64,000 nucleotides of DNA, taken from positions 21,536 through 85,535 of the forward strand of contig JAHIWG010000017.1 of NCBI GenBank assembly GCA_018816345.1, given 5' to 3'. Source of the DNA: Spirochaetota bacterium (GTDB taxonomy: Bacteria; Spirochaetota; Spirochaetia; Treponematales; UBA12059). A program made the position numbers and the translations under genes. The notes under the pieces were generated by a model. It did no database searches and was not told the origin of the DNA. It saw only the letters and a list, made by a program, of their open reading frames with translations. This document shows positions 1 to 10,343 of the stretch, piece after piece (position 1 is the first letter of the stretch; each line of letters starts with the position of its first letter).

Positions 1-486
1 CTCTGGGACGACCTTCAGCTGACCCGTTCCTGGAGCTACGAGACGGGCATACGCCAGGCCATGGCGGCCAAGCGCATGCTCCTCCTGACCCTGGACGAGC
101 GCTACGGGCGAGGAGAGCGGCCCGTGTCCTTCATCTGCTTCTCCATACCCAAGACGGTCTGGACGAACCAGGTAGCCATCATCCCCGCGCCCATGCGGAT
201 AGCCGCCGGCATCATGCGGGCCCTGGGACGCTTCATATCGATGGAGCGCTGCGGCGAGATCATGGCGCCGCTCTTCCTCTGCGGCGAGGGCGAGATACGC
301 TCGCGCTCGGGGCGGCTCCTCACCTGGAAGGGCGGTCGCTTCGTCGAGCTCCCGGAAGACCCGGCAGTCATCGACGGTGAGGCCAGGCGGCGTCTCTACG
401 AGCTGAGCGTCGGGCTCTGCGAGGGTGCGGGCCTCAGGCTCGGGGAATGGGAGGGCCCTAGGCCCGCGGAGCGGCCGGGCCCCTGA
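1..486 (+). CDS. C-terminal part of a short-chain dehydrogenase-like oxidoreductase (5' truncated by window edge)
   Basis: Frame 1 is open from base 1 (LWDDLQLTRSWSYETGIRQAMAAKRM...); the listed ATG at 61 is probably internal. Family call is tentative. Confidence 0.35.
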   Translation, partial: LWDDLQLTRSWSYETGIRQAMAAKRMLLLTLDERYGRGERPVSFICFSIPKTVWTNQVAIIPAPMRIAAGIMRALGRFISMERCGEIMAPLFLCGEGEIRSRSGRLLTWKGGRFVELPEDPAVIDGEARRRLYELSVGLCEGAGLRLGEWEGPRPAERPGP

Positions 487-1453
487 CGAGCCCCATGAGC
501 TCGAAGCGCGAGTTGATGCCTATCTTGCGGTAGATGCTGTAGACGTGGTTGCCGACGGTCCGCTCGGAGATGCCGAGCTCGGCGGCGACCTGCTTGTTGC
601 CGAGGCCCCTGAGCACCAGCGCCATTACTTCCTCCTCGCGGGGGCTGAGGCCCGAGCCGCGGGCCAGCTCCGCGGCGCCGTGGGCGGCCTCGACGGCGGC
701 CGCTACCTCCGAGGGACGGCCGGGCCCGGCCAGGTAGCCGAAGGATAGGCCTATCGCGACGGCCGAGGCGGCGATCAGGTACAGGGGAAAGGCCGCGGAG
801 AAACCTAGTATCGGCGCCACGCTACCAAGCGGTTCCTTCCCGCCCGATGACAGGATATCGGTCGCGAGGCCGGGCACGAAGAGAGCCGACAGGGCGAGGG
901 ACGCGATCGCCAGCCTCCGAGCCCTGGCCTCGGGTATCCGCGCGCGGAACGCGATCAGGATGGCGTAGGCGTAGGCTATGAGGGCCAGCGACGCCAGCTG
1001 GGCAGCGTCGGTCGATCGCGAGAAGTATACGGTCCGAGCCGCGGCGTCGTAGGCGATCGAGGGCCGGGCGAGGGAGAGCGCCAGCGCGCCCGCCGCGAGT
1101 ACCGCGGCGGCGATGGCTCCGGCCCGCCTCCAGGGCGCGTCGAGCAGGGCCTCGGCCAGGCGCGCCCCCGCTAGGCTCGAGGCCAGGGTCAGCGCTTGGT
1201 TGAGCCGCATGAGCGCGTACATCGCGCGGCTTATCCCGAACGCGCCCGCGCCGCCCGGTAGAGCGAGGCTCCCCATCCCGAGGGAGAGGAGGGCGTGGTT
1301 GGAGGCCGCGAGGCAGAGCAGCCCGAGGAATAGGGTGCGGAGTCGGGCGAGCTCCCTGCGACCGGAGCGGTGCGCGCAGGCCGCGACGAGGGCGAGCGCC
1401 GCGGATCCGGCGCATAGGGATGTCGCGAGCAGGAGGGGAATTCGGGCCGTCAT
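458..1453 (-). CDS. LuxR-family transcriptional regulator with multi-TM N-terminal sensor region
   Basis: C-terminal LSPREEEVMALVLRGLGNKQVAAELGISERTVGNHVYSIYRKIGINSR is a typical LuxR HTH; hydrophobic N-terminal segments. Confidence 0.85.
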   Translation of the reverse strand: MTARIPLLLATSLCAGSAALALVAACAHRSGRRELARLRTLFLGLLCLAASNHALLSLGMGSLALPGGAGAFGISRAMYALMRLNQALTLASSLAGARLAEALLDAPWRRAGAIAAAVLAAGALALSLARPSIAYDAAARTVYFSRSTDAAQLASLALIAYAYAILIAFRARIPEARARRLAIASLALSALFVPGLATDILSSGGKEPLGSVAPILGFSAAFPLYLIAASAVAIGLSFGYLAGPGRPSEVAAAVEAAHGAAELARGSGLSPREEEVMALVLRGLGNKQVAAELGISERTVGNHVYSIYRKIGINSRFELMGLVRGPAAPRA

Positions 1454-1591
1454 GGAGGCGAGTATAACACCCTGGCGCGCGGGTGTGTATCGATTCCTAG
1501 GCCCACGGGCGCCTACTGAGTATCGTTACCTAGGGACGGCGCGCTCGGCGGATGGGTATCGTACCCCCATCTTCATCGCCAAGGAGCTTCC

Positions 1592-2521
1592 ATGCATCGT
1601 GCCTTCAGAGCGCTCTGCCTTCTTTGCCTAGGCGGCGCGGCCGTTCCCCTCGCGGCGGATAACGCGCTCTCACTCGTCGTGACCACCGGGCCCGAGGCCC
1701 TCGTCTCGGCATCGCACTCCATCGATTTCCCGGCGGGCCGCGGTACGGATCCGCTGACCGCGGGAAACGGCGTCTCGCTCTCCCTTTCCGAGACACTCAC
1801 TCCACTCTCCCTCGAGATCGGGGCGGAGGCCGTCGTAACGCCGATTGCCTTCATGCAGCTTAGGGCGGGCGCCTCCGCGGCGACCGGCTGGAGCCTCGGC
1901 GACCGCCGGGGGTTGGCCCTAGTCCGCCGCCTCGGCGAGGGAAGCGTCATATCGTCCGATCTCTCGTTCGCGGCCGCCGTCCTCTCTGTCCGCGGCGGGG
2001 CCGTCCTTCGCGTGGAACTGCCCGTCGGATCCGGCGGTAACCGGCTCCAGGCGGCTTCGGCGAACGATATCCTCTATAGGTCGCTCCCCGGGGCCGACGA
2101 GGGAGACTACTGGGTATACCAGTCTGACGGGGGAGGCAACCGCGACGGGTGGCGCTACGCGGGTAGTCACGCCATCCAGTACCGTATGGGAGTCGCCGGC
2201 CGGGGCCTGGAGCTCCTCGGCCTAGCCTTCGAGGCGGGAGTCGGCCTCGATAGGAGCCCCGGCGGCGAAGCCTGGGGCGAGGATCTCTGGACCATGGCGC
2301 TCGGGGCCTTCGGCGAGTATCGCCTCTCGGCCCGAACAAGCCTCGTCGCCTTCGCCAGGATCGCGAGCGAGCTCGCCTACGCGAAAGGCGGGGACGAACC
2401 TTATTACGGCGACAGGCTCGTCGATCGAAGGCTTCCCTATCGTCCGGGAGCCGCTAAGGCGGGATTGGTCCTTCGAGTGTCGCTCGATCCGGCGAGCCCT
2501 TCCGAGGAGGGAACCCTATGA
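1592..2521 (+). CDS. Exported hypothetical protein, possibly outer-membrane beta-barrel
   Basis: Signal peptide MHRAFRALCLLCLGGAAVPLAA; alternating amphipathic strands; SD aaggag before ATG; ATGA overlap with next gene. Confidence 0.6.
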   Translation: MHRAFRALCLLCLGGAAVPLAADNALSLVVTTGPEALVSASHSIDFPAGRGTDPLTAGNGVSLSLSETLTPLSLEIGAEAVVTPIAFMQLRAGASAATGWSLGDRRGLALVRRLGEGSVISSDLSFAAAVLSVRGGAVLRVELPVGSGGNRLQAASANDILYRSLPGADEGDYWVYQSDGGGNRDGWRYAGSHAIQYRMGVAGRGLELLGLAFEAGVGLDRSPGGEAWGEDLWTMALGAFGEYRLSARTSLVAFARIASELAYAKGGDEPYYGDRLVDRRLPYRPGAAKAGLVLRVSLDPASPSEEGTL

Positions 2522-3639
2522 CCGCCCGTACCCGCGCGCCTCGCGCGATCGAGACCGTTCTCAGGCGCGCTTCCTCGATCCCGCCCGCGTCCGTCGCTAT
2601 CCTGGTCTTCCTTGCCTCGTACTCCTGCGCGCTGCTGCCTCGCACGCCCCCCATCGAGGGACCGGCGCCCGTCGCGTCGCTGGAGCGCGTGACTCTCGGC
2701 GGCGTCGAGCAGACCATGCTCGTGCGTGGCGCCGATACCTCCAAGCCCATACTCCTATTCGTCCACGGCGGTCCCGGCATGGTCGGTGTTCCCCTCGAGC
2801 ACGCCATGCGCTACCTGGAAGACGACTTCATCGTGGTGACCTACGATCAACGGGGGGCCGGCAAGTCGGGTTCCATCGAGGACGGCGCCGCTCCCATCGG
2901 GAGGTACGTCGACGATCTCGTCGAGCTCGAGCGCCTTCTCGTCGCGAGGTTCGGGAAGGAACGGGTCTACCTGGTCGGGCATTCCTGGGGTTCCCTCGTG
3001 GCCATGCTCGCCGTGAAGCAGGAGCCGGCGCTCGTCGCGGCCTATATCGGGGTCGGGCACGTGGTGTCCACCATCGAGCAGGAGGCGCTCTCGTACCGCT
3101 TCGCCGTTGACCGCGCGAGGGAGACCCGCAACTCGAGGGCCTTGGCCGAGCTGTCGAGCGTCGCTCCTCCCTACCTGGGAGAGGACGGGCGGCTCAGGAT
3201 GGAAGACCTCGCCCTCCAGCGAAAGTGGCTGGAGCTGCTCGGCGGCGTCTGGTACGATTACCGGAAGATGGGAAATAAGGATATGCTGGGCGTCTACTTC
3301 TCGGCCCGGGAGTACAGCATCGTCGACTGGATGGAGGTTGAGCGCCGCGCCAAGTACGCCACCGTCGCTACGTGGAACGAGTCGATGGCCATCGACCTGC
3401 GCGTCGACGCGGCGAGGATAGAGGCGCCGGCGTACTTCTTCACGGGAAGGCGCGACTACAATACCCCCCACGAGCTAATAAGCGATTACTACCGATCGCT
3501 CGACGCTCCGGCGGGCAAGGACTTCGTCTGGTTCGAGCGCTCGGGGCACGTACCGTTCATGGAGGAGCCCGAGCGCTTCCATGCGGAGCTCCTGCGGGTC
3601 GTAGCGGAGACTGAGGCCGCCCGTACCCGCCCTTACTGA
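2518..3639 (+). CDS. Alpha/beta hydrolase (proline iminopeptidase-like), exported
   Basis: LFVHGGPG, DQRGAGKSG, nucleophile elbow GHSWGS, C-terminal His in SGHVPF. Confidence 0.85.
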   Translation: MTARTRAPRAIETVLRRASSIPPASVAILVFLASYSCALLPRTPPIEGPAPVASLERVTLGGVEQTMLVRGADTSKPILLFVHGGPGMVGVPLEHAMRYLEDDFIVVTYDQRGAGKSGSIEDGAAPIGRYVDDLVELERLLVARFGKERVYLVGHSWGSLVAMLAVKQEPALVAAYIGVGHVVSTIEQEALSYRFAVDRARETRNSRALAELSSVAPPYLGEDGRLRMEDLALQRKWLELLGGVWYDYRKMGNKDMLGVYFSAREYSIVDWMEVERRAKYATVATWNESMAIDLRVDAARIEAPAYFFTGRRDYNTPHELISDYYRSLDAPAGKDFVWFERSGHVPFMEEPERFHAELLRVVAETEAARTRPY

Positions 3640-3690
3640 GTTGCGGCACGGCGAGAAGTATGGCGTCCCGCGCCTATGCGCGTTTTAGCG

Positions 3691-3719
3691 TTGACAACGC
3701 GCCTATCCCGTAGTATACG
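3691..3719 (+). promoter_or_regulatory. Sigma70-type promoter candidate TTGACA-17-TATACG
   Basis: ttgaca 3691-3696, tatacg 3714-3719, 17-bp spacer, upstream of the 3842 gene. Confidence 0.45.
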
Positions 3720-3841
3720 GTGGGTGCATACGTAACGCCTGTATAGTACGTAGCTGCCTAGGCCGACGCAGGGGCCTAGGCTTACCGTACGCCTGGTTCG
3801 TATGTTTTCTAAATCATCGGCGGATCGGAGGGGGTAGGGAC

Positions 3842-4324
3842 ATGGACGAGTACGAGGAAGGATTACGGCTGCTCGAAGAGAAATTCGGCGGCGGCAAGGA
3901 TAACGTCATATCGCTGGCGACCGTCGCCGTCGAGCGCGCCGGCGACGGCGCGCCGCTGCCCGCCGTGCGAGGCGTCGACGCCTACTACGAGGGCGGCGCG
4001 TTCTACGTCACGACCAATGCACGCTCTAATAAGATGAAGGAGATAGCCGCCAACCGGCAGGTCTCGATAGCCTCGTGCGCCGAGATGTTCACCGCGAGCG
4101 GGGTGGGCGAGAGCCTGGGCTGGGTGATGGAACCGAGGAACGCGGAGCTGCGGGCCAAGCTCCGCGCGGCGTTCGCCCCCTGGTACGATAGCGCCAATGA
4201 CGAGAAGGATACCGATTGCTGTATCCTGGCCATACGGCTAAGCAAGGGCGTATTGAACGTCAACCATTGGGAGAAGCTCTATCGCCTGGACTTCGAGAGC
4301 AAGGCGTGCATTATCTCGACATGA
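3842..4324 (+). CDS. Pyridoxamine 5'-phosphate oxidase family protein
   Basis: PNPOx-like fold: GGAFYVTTNARSNKMKEIAANRQVSIASCAEMFTASGVG. Confidence 0.75.
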   Translation: MDEYEEGLRLLEEKFGGGKDNVISLATVAVERAGDGAPLPAVRGVDAYYEGGAFYVTTNARSNKMKEIAANRQVSIASCAEMFTASGVGESLGWVMEPRNAELRAKLRAAFAPWYDSANDEKDTDCCILAIRLSKGVLNVNHWEKLYRLDFESKACIIST

Positions 4325-4339
4325 TAGGGAGGCCGGGAG

Positions 4340-4765
4340 ATGGAACAGATTAACGCCGTCGAGCTCGCCGATCCGAGCGTCTACCCGGACGAGGCCGTAT
4401 TGCGCGGCGTGCTCGGGGCGGGCTACGGCGCCTACGGGAAATTCATGGACGCCCTCGGGGAGCGCGGCTATACCCATGAATGGCGCTACTATACGGACGG
4501 CAAGGCCTGGCTCTGCAAGGCCCAGCGCAAGGCCAAGACGCTGGCCTGGATGTCGGCTTGGCGGGGCTACGTCAAGGCCACCGTCTACCTTCCCGAGCGC
4601 TACCTCGAGGGCCTCGCGGGGCTGGCCCTGAGCGACGACGCCAGGCGCTCCATCGATATCGCGAAGGACGTCGGGAAGTCCAGGCCCTGCACGGTCGACC
4701 TGCTGGGCGACCCCGATGTCGCCGACATCCTGGCGCTCATGGACTACAAGGCCTCGCTTAAGTAG
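4340..4765 (+). CDS. DUF3788 family protein
   Basis: EWRYYTDGKAWLCKAQRKAKTLAWMSAWRGYVKATVYLPERY is typical of DUF3788. Confidence 0.65.
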   Translation: MEQINAVELADPSVYPDEAVLRGVLGAGYGAYGKFMDALGERGYTHEWRYYTDGKAWLCKAQRKAKTLAWMSAWRGYVKATVYLPERYLEGLAGLALSDDARRSIDIAKDVGKSRPCTVDLLGDPDVADILALMDYKASLK

Positions 4766-4780
4766 GGAAGGACTACGACC

Positions 4781-4814
4781 TCCCTCCTCGCCCGGCTACC
4801 CGGGCGAGGAGGGG
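4781..4814 (+). terminator. Strong stem-loop after the 4340 gene
   Basis: ccctcctcgcccgg-ctac-ccgggcgaggaggg, perfect 14-bp stem, 4-nt loop; no clear T tract. Confidence 0.5.
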
Positions 4815-4952
4815 GCGCCTTCGGCCAGGTAAAGGTCGACTCGCTCGAGCGCTTGCGCGAGGACGCCCGGTAGCGCGTCGGCGGCTTATACTGCCCGCCT
4901 CTAATCGATCTTTCCCTTGCGCTCGCGGCCCCGACGGCGCTTACTATCCGCG

Positions 4953-5729
4953 ATGACGACTATCGAAATACGAGCCTTGTACGACGAGTACGAGCGCAGG
5001 AACGCGGACTACCCGGGCTACCGTCGCGAGGAGACTGACAAGACCGTCCGCATGGTGAACGACGACGAGGACGGGCACAACTACCTAGTCTATTCGAGCT
5101 TGAGCCATGAGGGCGCGGAGGCCGCCATCGACGGGGAGCTCGCGTACTTCCGCGGCCTCAGGCGGTCGTTCGAGTGGAAGCTCTACTCCCACGACGAGCC
5201 TGCCGACCTCAAGGCCCGCCTCGCCGCGCGCGGTTTCTCCATAGGAGAGGACGAAGCCATCATGGCCCTCGAGCTCGCGGAGCTTCCACCGGAGCTAGCG
5301 GCCGATAATCGCATCGACGCGCGCAGGGTCTCGGACGAGGAAGGCCTGGCCGCCTACGCGGCCCTCGACGCGCTTGTCTGGCCCGACGACCACGAGGAAT
5401 GCATGAGGGAGCTTACGCGAACCTTCCGCGAGGAGCCCGGGCGCCAGAGCTTATGGCTCGCCTCTATCGACGGCGTACCTGCCTGCGCGGCCCGCATCGA
5501 CTTCCCCCCGCGCTCCCCCTTCGCGAGCCTCTGGGGCGGCGCCACCCTCGAGGCCTATCGCGGGCGCGGCGCCTACACCGCCCTGCTCGCCGCCCGCGCC
5601 AAGGAGGCCCTCGCCCGAGGCTACCGTTTCCTGACCATAGACGCGAGCCCCATGAGCCGGCCCATAGTCGCGCGCCGCGGCTTCCGCCTATTATCCGTCT
5701 CTAATCCTTGCGACTCGCCGCCCGAGTGA
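4953..5729 (+). CDS. GNAT family N-acetyltransferase
   Basis: C-terminal GGATLEAYRGRGAYTALLAARAKEALARGYRFLTIDASPMSRPIVARRGFRLL is acetyl-CoA-binding GNAT core. ORF-track start 4917 is probably too long; ATG at 4953. Confidence 0.8.
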   Translation: MTTIEIRALYDEYERRNADYPGYRREETDKTVRMVNDDEDGHNYLVYSSLSHEGAEAAIDGELAYFRGLRRSFEWKLYSHDEPADLKARLAARGFSIGEDEAIMALELAELPPELAADNRIDARRVSDEEGLAAYAALDALVWPDDHEECMRELTRTFREEPGRQSLWLASIDGVPACAARIDFPPRSPFASLWGGATLEAYRGRGAYTALLAARAKEALARGYRFLTIDASPMSRPIVARRGFRLLSVSNPCDSPPE

Positions 5730-5856
5730 GCGGCGCCCGGCGACAGGCGGGCCGGGCTTGCCGTATCCTACGGCTTCCGGCGTATCGGATGAAACAGGAT
5801 GCGCATTGACGATCGACCCGGCGTGGTTTATAAGCCATGGTAGAGGAGGATTAGCG

Positions 5857-6861
5857 ATGGATACCCCCGCCTATGTCCGCTACCGTATCCTGATCGACCT
5901 GGAGGGCGCGGCGCCCGATTCGCCCGCGGCCCGGGCAGCGCTGGCCGAGACGCTCGCCGATCCCCGGGTCGCCCTGCTGCTCGAGGACGTTTCCCGCTGG
6001 CCGGGCACGGTACTCAATAGCCACAAGAGCGCTAGCCAGACCTTCCATACCCTGGAGTTCCTCTCGGAGCTGGGCCTGCCCGGCGATCATCCCTCCGTCG
6101 CGACTGCCGTGGACCGCATCCTCGAGAGCGCCGGGCCGGACGGCGTGCCTCGCCTTCCCATGACCTATCCCAAGCAGTTCGGAGGCCCCGGCGTCGAGAT
6201 GTCCTCTTGGGCGCTCTGCGACGCGCCGACCCTCCTGACCGCCGCCGTACGCTTCGGGCGCTCAGGCGACGCCCGGGTTCGGCGGGGCATCGCGACGCTC
6301 ACGGCCCTGGCCCGCGAAAACGGCTGGCCCTGCGCCGTCAGCCCCGAGCTCAAGTTCCGCGGGCCGGGCCGCAAGGAAGATCCCTGCCCCTACGCTACGC
6401 TCGTAATGCTGAGGCTCCTGGCCGCCTACGCCGAGGCGCTCGCCGGCGCCTCGGCCCATGCTGCCGCTTCCTCGGAGGAGGCGGACGCGATACTCTCTTC
6501 CGACGCGGCTCGCGCCGGCGTCGGGGCCCTGCTCGCCTGCTGGGAGAGAAGCCGCGATTGGCACCCGTATATCTTCTACGCGGGCGACGATTTCCGCAAG
6601 CTAAAGGCTCCCTTCCTCTGGTACGACGTCCTGCACGTCGCCGAGATACTGTCATGCTTTCCCTTCGCCAGGGGAGATCCTCGCCTGGCGGCTATGCTGG
6701 AGGTCATACGCTCCAAGCGGGGCGCGTCGGGAGGCTACAGGCCGGAGTCGGCCTATCAGCCCTACAAGGCCTGGGACTTCGGCCAGAAGAAGGAGGACTC
6801 GCCCTGGCTGGCCTTCCTGATCCGGCGGCTTGAGGCTCGCTTCGATAAGCGCCAGGTCTAG
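5857..6861 (+). CDS. Prenyltransferase/squalene-cyclase-like repeat protein (hypothetical)
   Basis: ATG 5857 preceded by gaggagga; alpha-alpha repeat pattern (HTLEFLSELGLPGDHPSVATAVDRILES...). Family by resemblance. Confidence 0.5.
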   Translation: MDTPAYVRYRILIDLEGAAPDSPAARAALAETLADPRVALLLEDVSRWPGTVLNSHKSASQTFHTLEFLSELGLPGDHPSVATAVDRILESAGPDGVPRLPMTYPKQFGGPGVEMSSWALCDAPTLLTAAVRFGRSGDARVRRGIATLTALARENGWPCAVSPELKFRGPGRKEDPCPYATLVMLRLLAAYAEALAGASAHAAASSEEADAILSSDAARAGVGALLACWERSRDWHPYIFYAGDDFRKLKAPFLWYDVLHVAEILSCFPFARGDPRLAAMLEVIRSKRGASGGYRPESAYQPYKAWDFGQKKEDSPWLAFLIRRLEARFDKRQV

Positions 6862-6997
6862 GCCGCGGCCTCGTAGAGTCGTTCTTTCCCCTGCCACGAC
6901 GCTCGTAGCCAGTGAGAACGAATACGGCATCGGAGGATCGCGGCCGTCGTTAGGAGCGGTCGCCCGGGTCGGCCATTCCGGCATTCGGGGGTACGCG

Positions 6998-7371
6998 ATG
7001 GAAACGATCCTATGGCGGATCGAGCGCTCGGAATTCGGCGAACTGGGGCGGGCCATCGCCGACGCCCGCGCCGCTACCGATAGGCGGTGCATCCGCTCCT
7101 GGCCGGGCTATACGAGCGGCTCATGGGGGAGCTTCCTCAAGGCATCGCGCGATGGGACGCCTACCCGCACGAGGATAATCGCGGCTCGCGGTAGTTCTAC
7201 GAGGCGAGGAGCGTCGCCTCGTACGGGTACGGCGCCAAGGCCGGGGCTCTAGGCGTCGTTGACGATCCGGGTATCGCGCCGCTCGCCGCCGAGGGCGAGG
7301 CCAGGAGGCTCTACGAGTCCTCGGGCTTCGAGCTGCGCCGCGCGGGGCGATCTCTACAGAGGGTATCCTAG
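6998..7371 (+). pseudogene. Decayed GNAT-like acetyltransferase
   Basis: ATG 6998 opens frame 2; the conserved part continues in frame 1 from ~7087 with an in-frame TAG and ends with EARRLYESSGFELRRAGRSLQRVS*, a typical GNAT C-terminus. Confidence 0.55.
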
Positions 7372-7580
7372 CGCTGGCCTCGCCCGGGAGCTCTGGCCAT
7401 AGGCCCGTGCTCTTCCGGCTCACCATCCTCCCTCGACTCTAGGTTCCGAGTTTTTCTTCCCGACGTACACCCTTTGGTGAATATCGCGGTTTAAAAACCC
7501 GTCGTACACTACCTGGACGGCACTGCCCCGCGCCCGGGCGGGGACGCGCCGCATCCATCAACGTTACCTCGGAGGCAACC

Positions 7581-8894
7581 ATGGCAACCAAGACAAAGAA
7601 GGGCGCGCTCGACTGGTACTTCAAGTCGAACCTGCTCACTCGCATCCTCGCGGGCCTCGTGCTCGGCGCCATCGCCGGCGTCGTGCTCGGCTTCTTCCCC
7701 GACGCGGTCAAGCCCTACGTCGACAACGTGAAGTTCTTCGGCGACATCTTCGTGCGGCTCCTCAAGATGATCGTCGTACCGGTCATACTCTTCTCCCTGA
7801 TCGCCGGCGCCGCGAGCATCGCCCCGTCACGCCTGGGACGCGTGGGCGTCAAGATCATGGTGTACTACCTGCTCACGAGCGCCTTCGCCGTGACCATAGG
7901 CCTCGTCTTCGCCAATATCTTCAGGCCGGGCCTCGGGTTCAATATCGTCGGTACGGCCGGCGTGGCGGGCAAGGCGGCCGCGGCCCCGACCCTGACCCAG
8001 ATCATCCTCAACATAGTGCCGACCAATCCCATCGAGTCCCTGACCAAGGGCGACGTGCTGCCCATTATCTTCTTCTCGGTGGTCTTCGGCCTCGGCATAT
8101 CCTTCGTAAAGGATTCCAAGAACGAGAAGATAGCCAAGGGCGCCGATACGCTCTTCGACGTCTGCAACGCCGGAGCCGAGACCATGTACAAGGTCGTTGG
8201 CGGCATCATGCAGTACGCGCCCATCGGCGTGTTCGTCCTCATCTCCATAGTCTTCGCGCAGCAGGGACCCAAGGCGATAGGCCCTCTGCTCGTCGTCACG
8301 CTGACCGTCTACCTCGGCCTCATCGTGCACCTCGTGGGCGTCTACGGCGGGCTCCTGGCTGTCTACAAGCTGGGCCTGGTCAAGTTCCTCAAGGGGGCGA
8401 ACGAGGCTATCGTCACGGCCTTCGTGACGCGCTCCTCCGGCGGCACCCTGCCCATAACGCTCCGCGTGGCGGAGGAGAACCTTGGGATACCGCGGGCCAT
8501 CGGCTCGTTCAGCCTGCCCCTCGGCGCCACCATAAACATGGACGGCACGGCCATCTACCTGGGCGTATGCGCCATGTTCATCGGCTTCGCGACCGGCAAT
8601 CCCCTGACCTTCAACCAGCAGCTGACCGTCGTCATCACCGCCACGCTCGCCTCCATCGGCACCGCGGGCGTACCGGGCGCCGGCGCCATAATGCTCCTCA
8701 TGGTCCTCGAGTCCATAGGGCTCAAGGTCACGGAGGGTTCCGCCGTGGCGGCCGCCTATGCTATGATCCTGGGCATCGACGCCCTCCTTGACATGGGCCG
8801 CACCGCGCTTAACGTGACGGGCGACCTGGCCGGCACCTCCATAGTCTCCAAGACCGAGGGCGAGCTGGAAATGGCCAAGTGGGCTAAGGCCTAG
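7581..8894 (+). CDS. Dicarboxylate/amino acid:cation symporter (DAACS family, GltP/DctA-like)
   Basis: [19 protein letters not shown] and [21 protein letters not shown] motifs. Confidence 0.93.
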   Translation: MATKTKKGALDWYFKSNLLTRILAGLVLGAIAGVVLGFFPDAVKPYVDNVKFFGDIFVRLLKMIVVPVILFSLIAGAASIAPSRLGRVGVKIMVYYLLTSAFAVTIGLVFANIFRPGLGFNIVGTAGVAGKAAAAPTLTQIILNIVPTNPIESLTKGDVLPIIFFSVVFGLGISFVKDSKNEKIAKGADTLFDVCNAGAETMYKVVGGIMQYAPIGVFVLISIVFAQQGPKAIGPLLVVTLTVYLGLIVHLVGVYGGLLAVYKLGLVKFLKGANEAIVTAFVTRSSGGTLPITLRVAEENLGIPRAIGSFSLPLGATINMDGTAIYLGVCAMFIGFATGNPLTFNQQLTVVITATLASIGTAGVPGAGAIMLLMVLESIGLKVTEGSAVAAAYAMILGIDALLDMGRTALNVTGDLAGTSIVSKTEGELEMAKWAKA

Positions 8895-8915
8895 AGCACA
8901 CAAGGGAGACGCAGC

Positions 8916-9689
8916 ATGGGAGCAGGAGCGGTCATAGTGATAGGCGGGGGAGTAGGCCCCATGGCCGGGGTAGCCCTGCACGCCAAGGTGATCGAGCAGA
9001 CGCTCGGCGACGGCACCGACCAGTCCCATCTCTGCGTCCACCACTATTCCTGCCCGGCCCTGGTGCCAGACAGGACCGCCTACCTCCTCGGCGGGGGAGG
9101 GGATCCGGCCGAGGGCATGGCCGGCGTCTTCGAGGCCGCCGCCCGGGCCCTGTCCGGACGGCCGGCCGTAGGCGGCGTGCCCTGCAATACCTTCCACGCC
9201 CCGGCCATCTACGACCGCTTCGCGGCCATGGTGGCCGAGCGCGCTAGGCCCATACGCCTCGTAAATATGCTCTCCGAGACCGCGGCCTTCCTAGGCGCCT
9301 CAGTCGCTCCCGGGTCGACTATAGGCGTCCTTTCCACCACGGGCACGCGCAAGAGCGGCGTCTACGGCGAGCTCCTGTCGCGATCGGGCTACGTACCGCT
9401 CCTCGTATCCGAGGAGGAGCAGGCCCTGGTGCACGCGGCCATCTACGACGCGTCCTGGGGCATCAAGGCCACTTCCTCGCCCAGCGACCGCGCGCGGGAG
9501 GTCGTGGCCGACATGGCCGGCCGCCTGGCCGGGCGCGGGGCCGCGGCCGTCATCCTGGCGTGTACCGAGCTGCCGCTCGCACTCGGGGGCACTTCCCACG
9601 CGGGCGCCGTCCTCGTCGACCCGGTGCTGGCGCTGGCCCGCGCGCTCGTGCGGGAAGCCGCCCCGGACAGGCTCAGGCCGCTAGGCTAG
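8916..9689 (+). CDS. Aspartate/glutamate racemase family protein
   Basis: GGGVGPMAG, VGGVPCNTFHAPAIYD and ILACTELPLAL catalytic Cys motifs. Confidence 0.85.
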   Translation: MGAGAVIVIGGGVGPMAGVALHAKVIEQTLGDGTDQSHLCVHHYSCPALVPDRTAYLLGGGGDPAEGMAGVFEAAARALSGRPAVGGVPCNTFHAPAIYDRFAAMVAERARPIRLVNMLSETAAFLGASVAPGSTIGVLSTTGTRKSGVYGELLSRSGYVPLLVSEEEQALVHAAIYDASWGIKATSSPSDRAREVVADMAGRLAGRGAAAVILACTELPLALGGTSHAGAVLVDPVLALARALVREAAPDRLRPLG

Positions 9690-10010
9690 CGCTTCCGCGC
9701 CGCCCAGCCTTTCCCTCAGCGAGCGCGCGGCCGCCGCCTCGGCGCAGGCGGCCATCTCGAGGACGCAGGGCGCCTCCAGCCTATACTCGACCAGCGTGCC
9801 CCTCCGCTCGTCGGCGATGAGGCCGACGGCCTTGAGCTGGGACAGATGCTTGGAGGCCACCGACTTGTCTATGCCAGCGGCGGCGGCCAGCTCGCAGACG
9901 CACCACGTCCTGTCGCGCAGGAGCTCGAGGAGGTGCAGCCGCATTGGGTGGGCCAGGGCCTTGAACAACTCGGCGCGTAGCTCGTACTTGCGGCGCAGGG
10001 TGTCTTCCAT
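9681..10010 (-). CDS. ArsR-family metalloregulator
   Basis: LFKALAHPMRLHLLELLRDRTWCVCELAAAAGIDKSVASKHLSQLKAVGLI, including an ELCVC-like metal motif (WCVCEL). Likely start MEDTL at 10010 instead of 10091. Confidence 0.88.
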   Translation of the reverse strand: MEDTLRRKYELRAELFKALAHPMRLHLLELLRDRTWCVCELAAAAGIDKSVASKHLSQLKAVGLIADERRGTLVEYRLEAPCVLEMAACAEAAAARSLRERLGGAEALA

Positions 10011-10022
10011 AACCTCATTGTT

Positions 10023-10076
10023 GCAATGTTTCGAAACAATGTCAAGAATCCGCTTGACAAACTTATGCAATGTTTC
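10023..10076. promoter_or_regulatory. Candidate ArsR operator/promoter region
   Basis: gcaatgtttc repeated at 10023-10032 and 10067-10076; 12-bp palindrome tgtttcgaaaca 10027-10038; ttgaca between the copies. Confidence 0.5.
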
Positions 10077-10096
10077 CAAAATAAGAAACAAGGAGG

Positions 10097-10342
10097 ATGA
10101 CTATGAAGGTACAGATACTCGGATCCGGCTGCGCCAAGTGCAAGCTCCTCGAGCAGCACGCCCGCGAGGCCGTCGCCGAGCTCGGCCTCGACGCCGAGCT
10201 CGTCAAGGTCAGCGACGCCGACGACATCATGGAGATGGGCGTCATGATGACGCCGGCCCTCGCCATAGACGGCGAGGTCAAGAGCGTCGGCAAGGTCCTC
10301 TCGAAGGACCAGGTCGCGGCCTACCTGCGGGAGGAGAAATAA
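10097..10342 (+). CDS. Thioredoxin-fold small protein (TM0996/MTH895-type)
   Basis: MKVQILGSGCAKCKLLEQ...MMTPALAIDGEVKSVGKVLSK; SD aaggagg. Confidence 0.85.
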   Translation: MTMKVQILGSGCAKCKLLEQHAREAVAELGLDAELVKVSDADDIMEMGVMMTPALAIDGEVKSVGKVLSKDQVAAYLREEK

Positions 10343-10343
10343 C

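Noticed and set aside
7827-9197. Long antisense ORF of 456 aa opposite the symporter and racemase
   Set aside because: Typical GC-rich antisense open frame; the plus strand encodes clear conserved families.
10053-10085. Complete sigma70 promoter for the thioredoxin/DGC/permease operon
   Set aside because: ttgaca is clear but I could not place a good -10 at correct spacing; kept only as part of the operator region.
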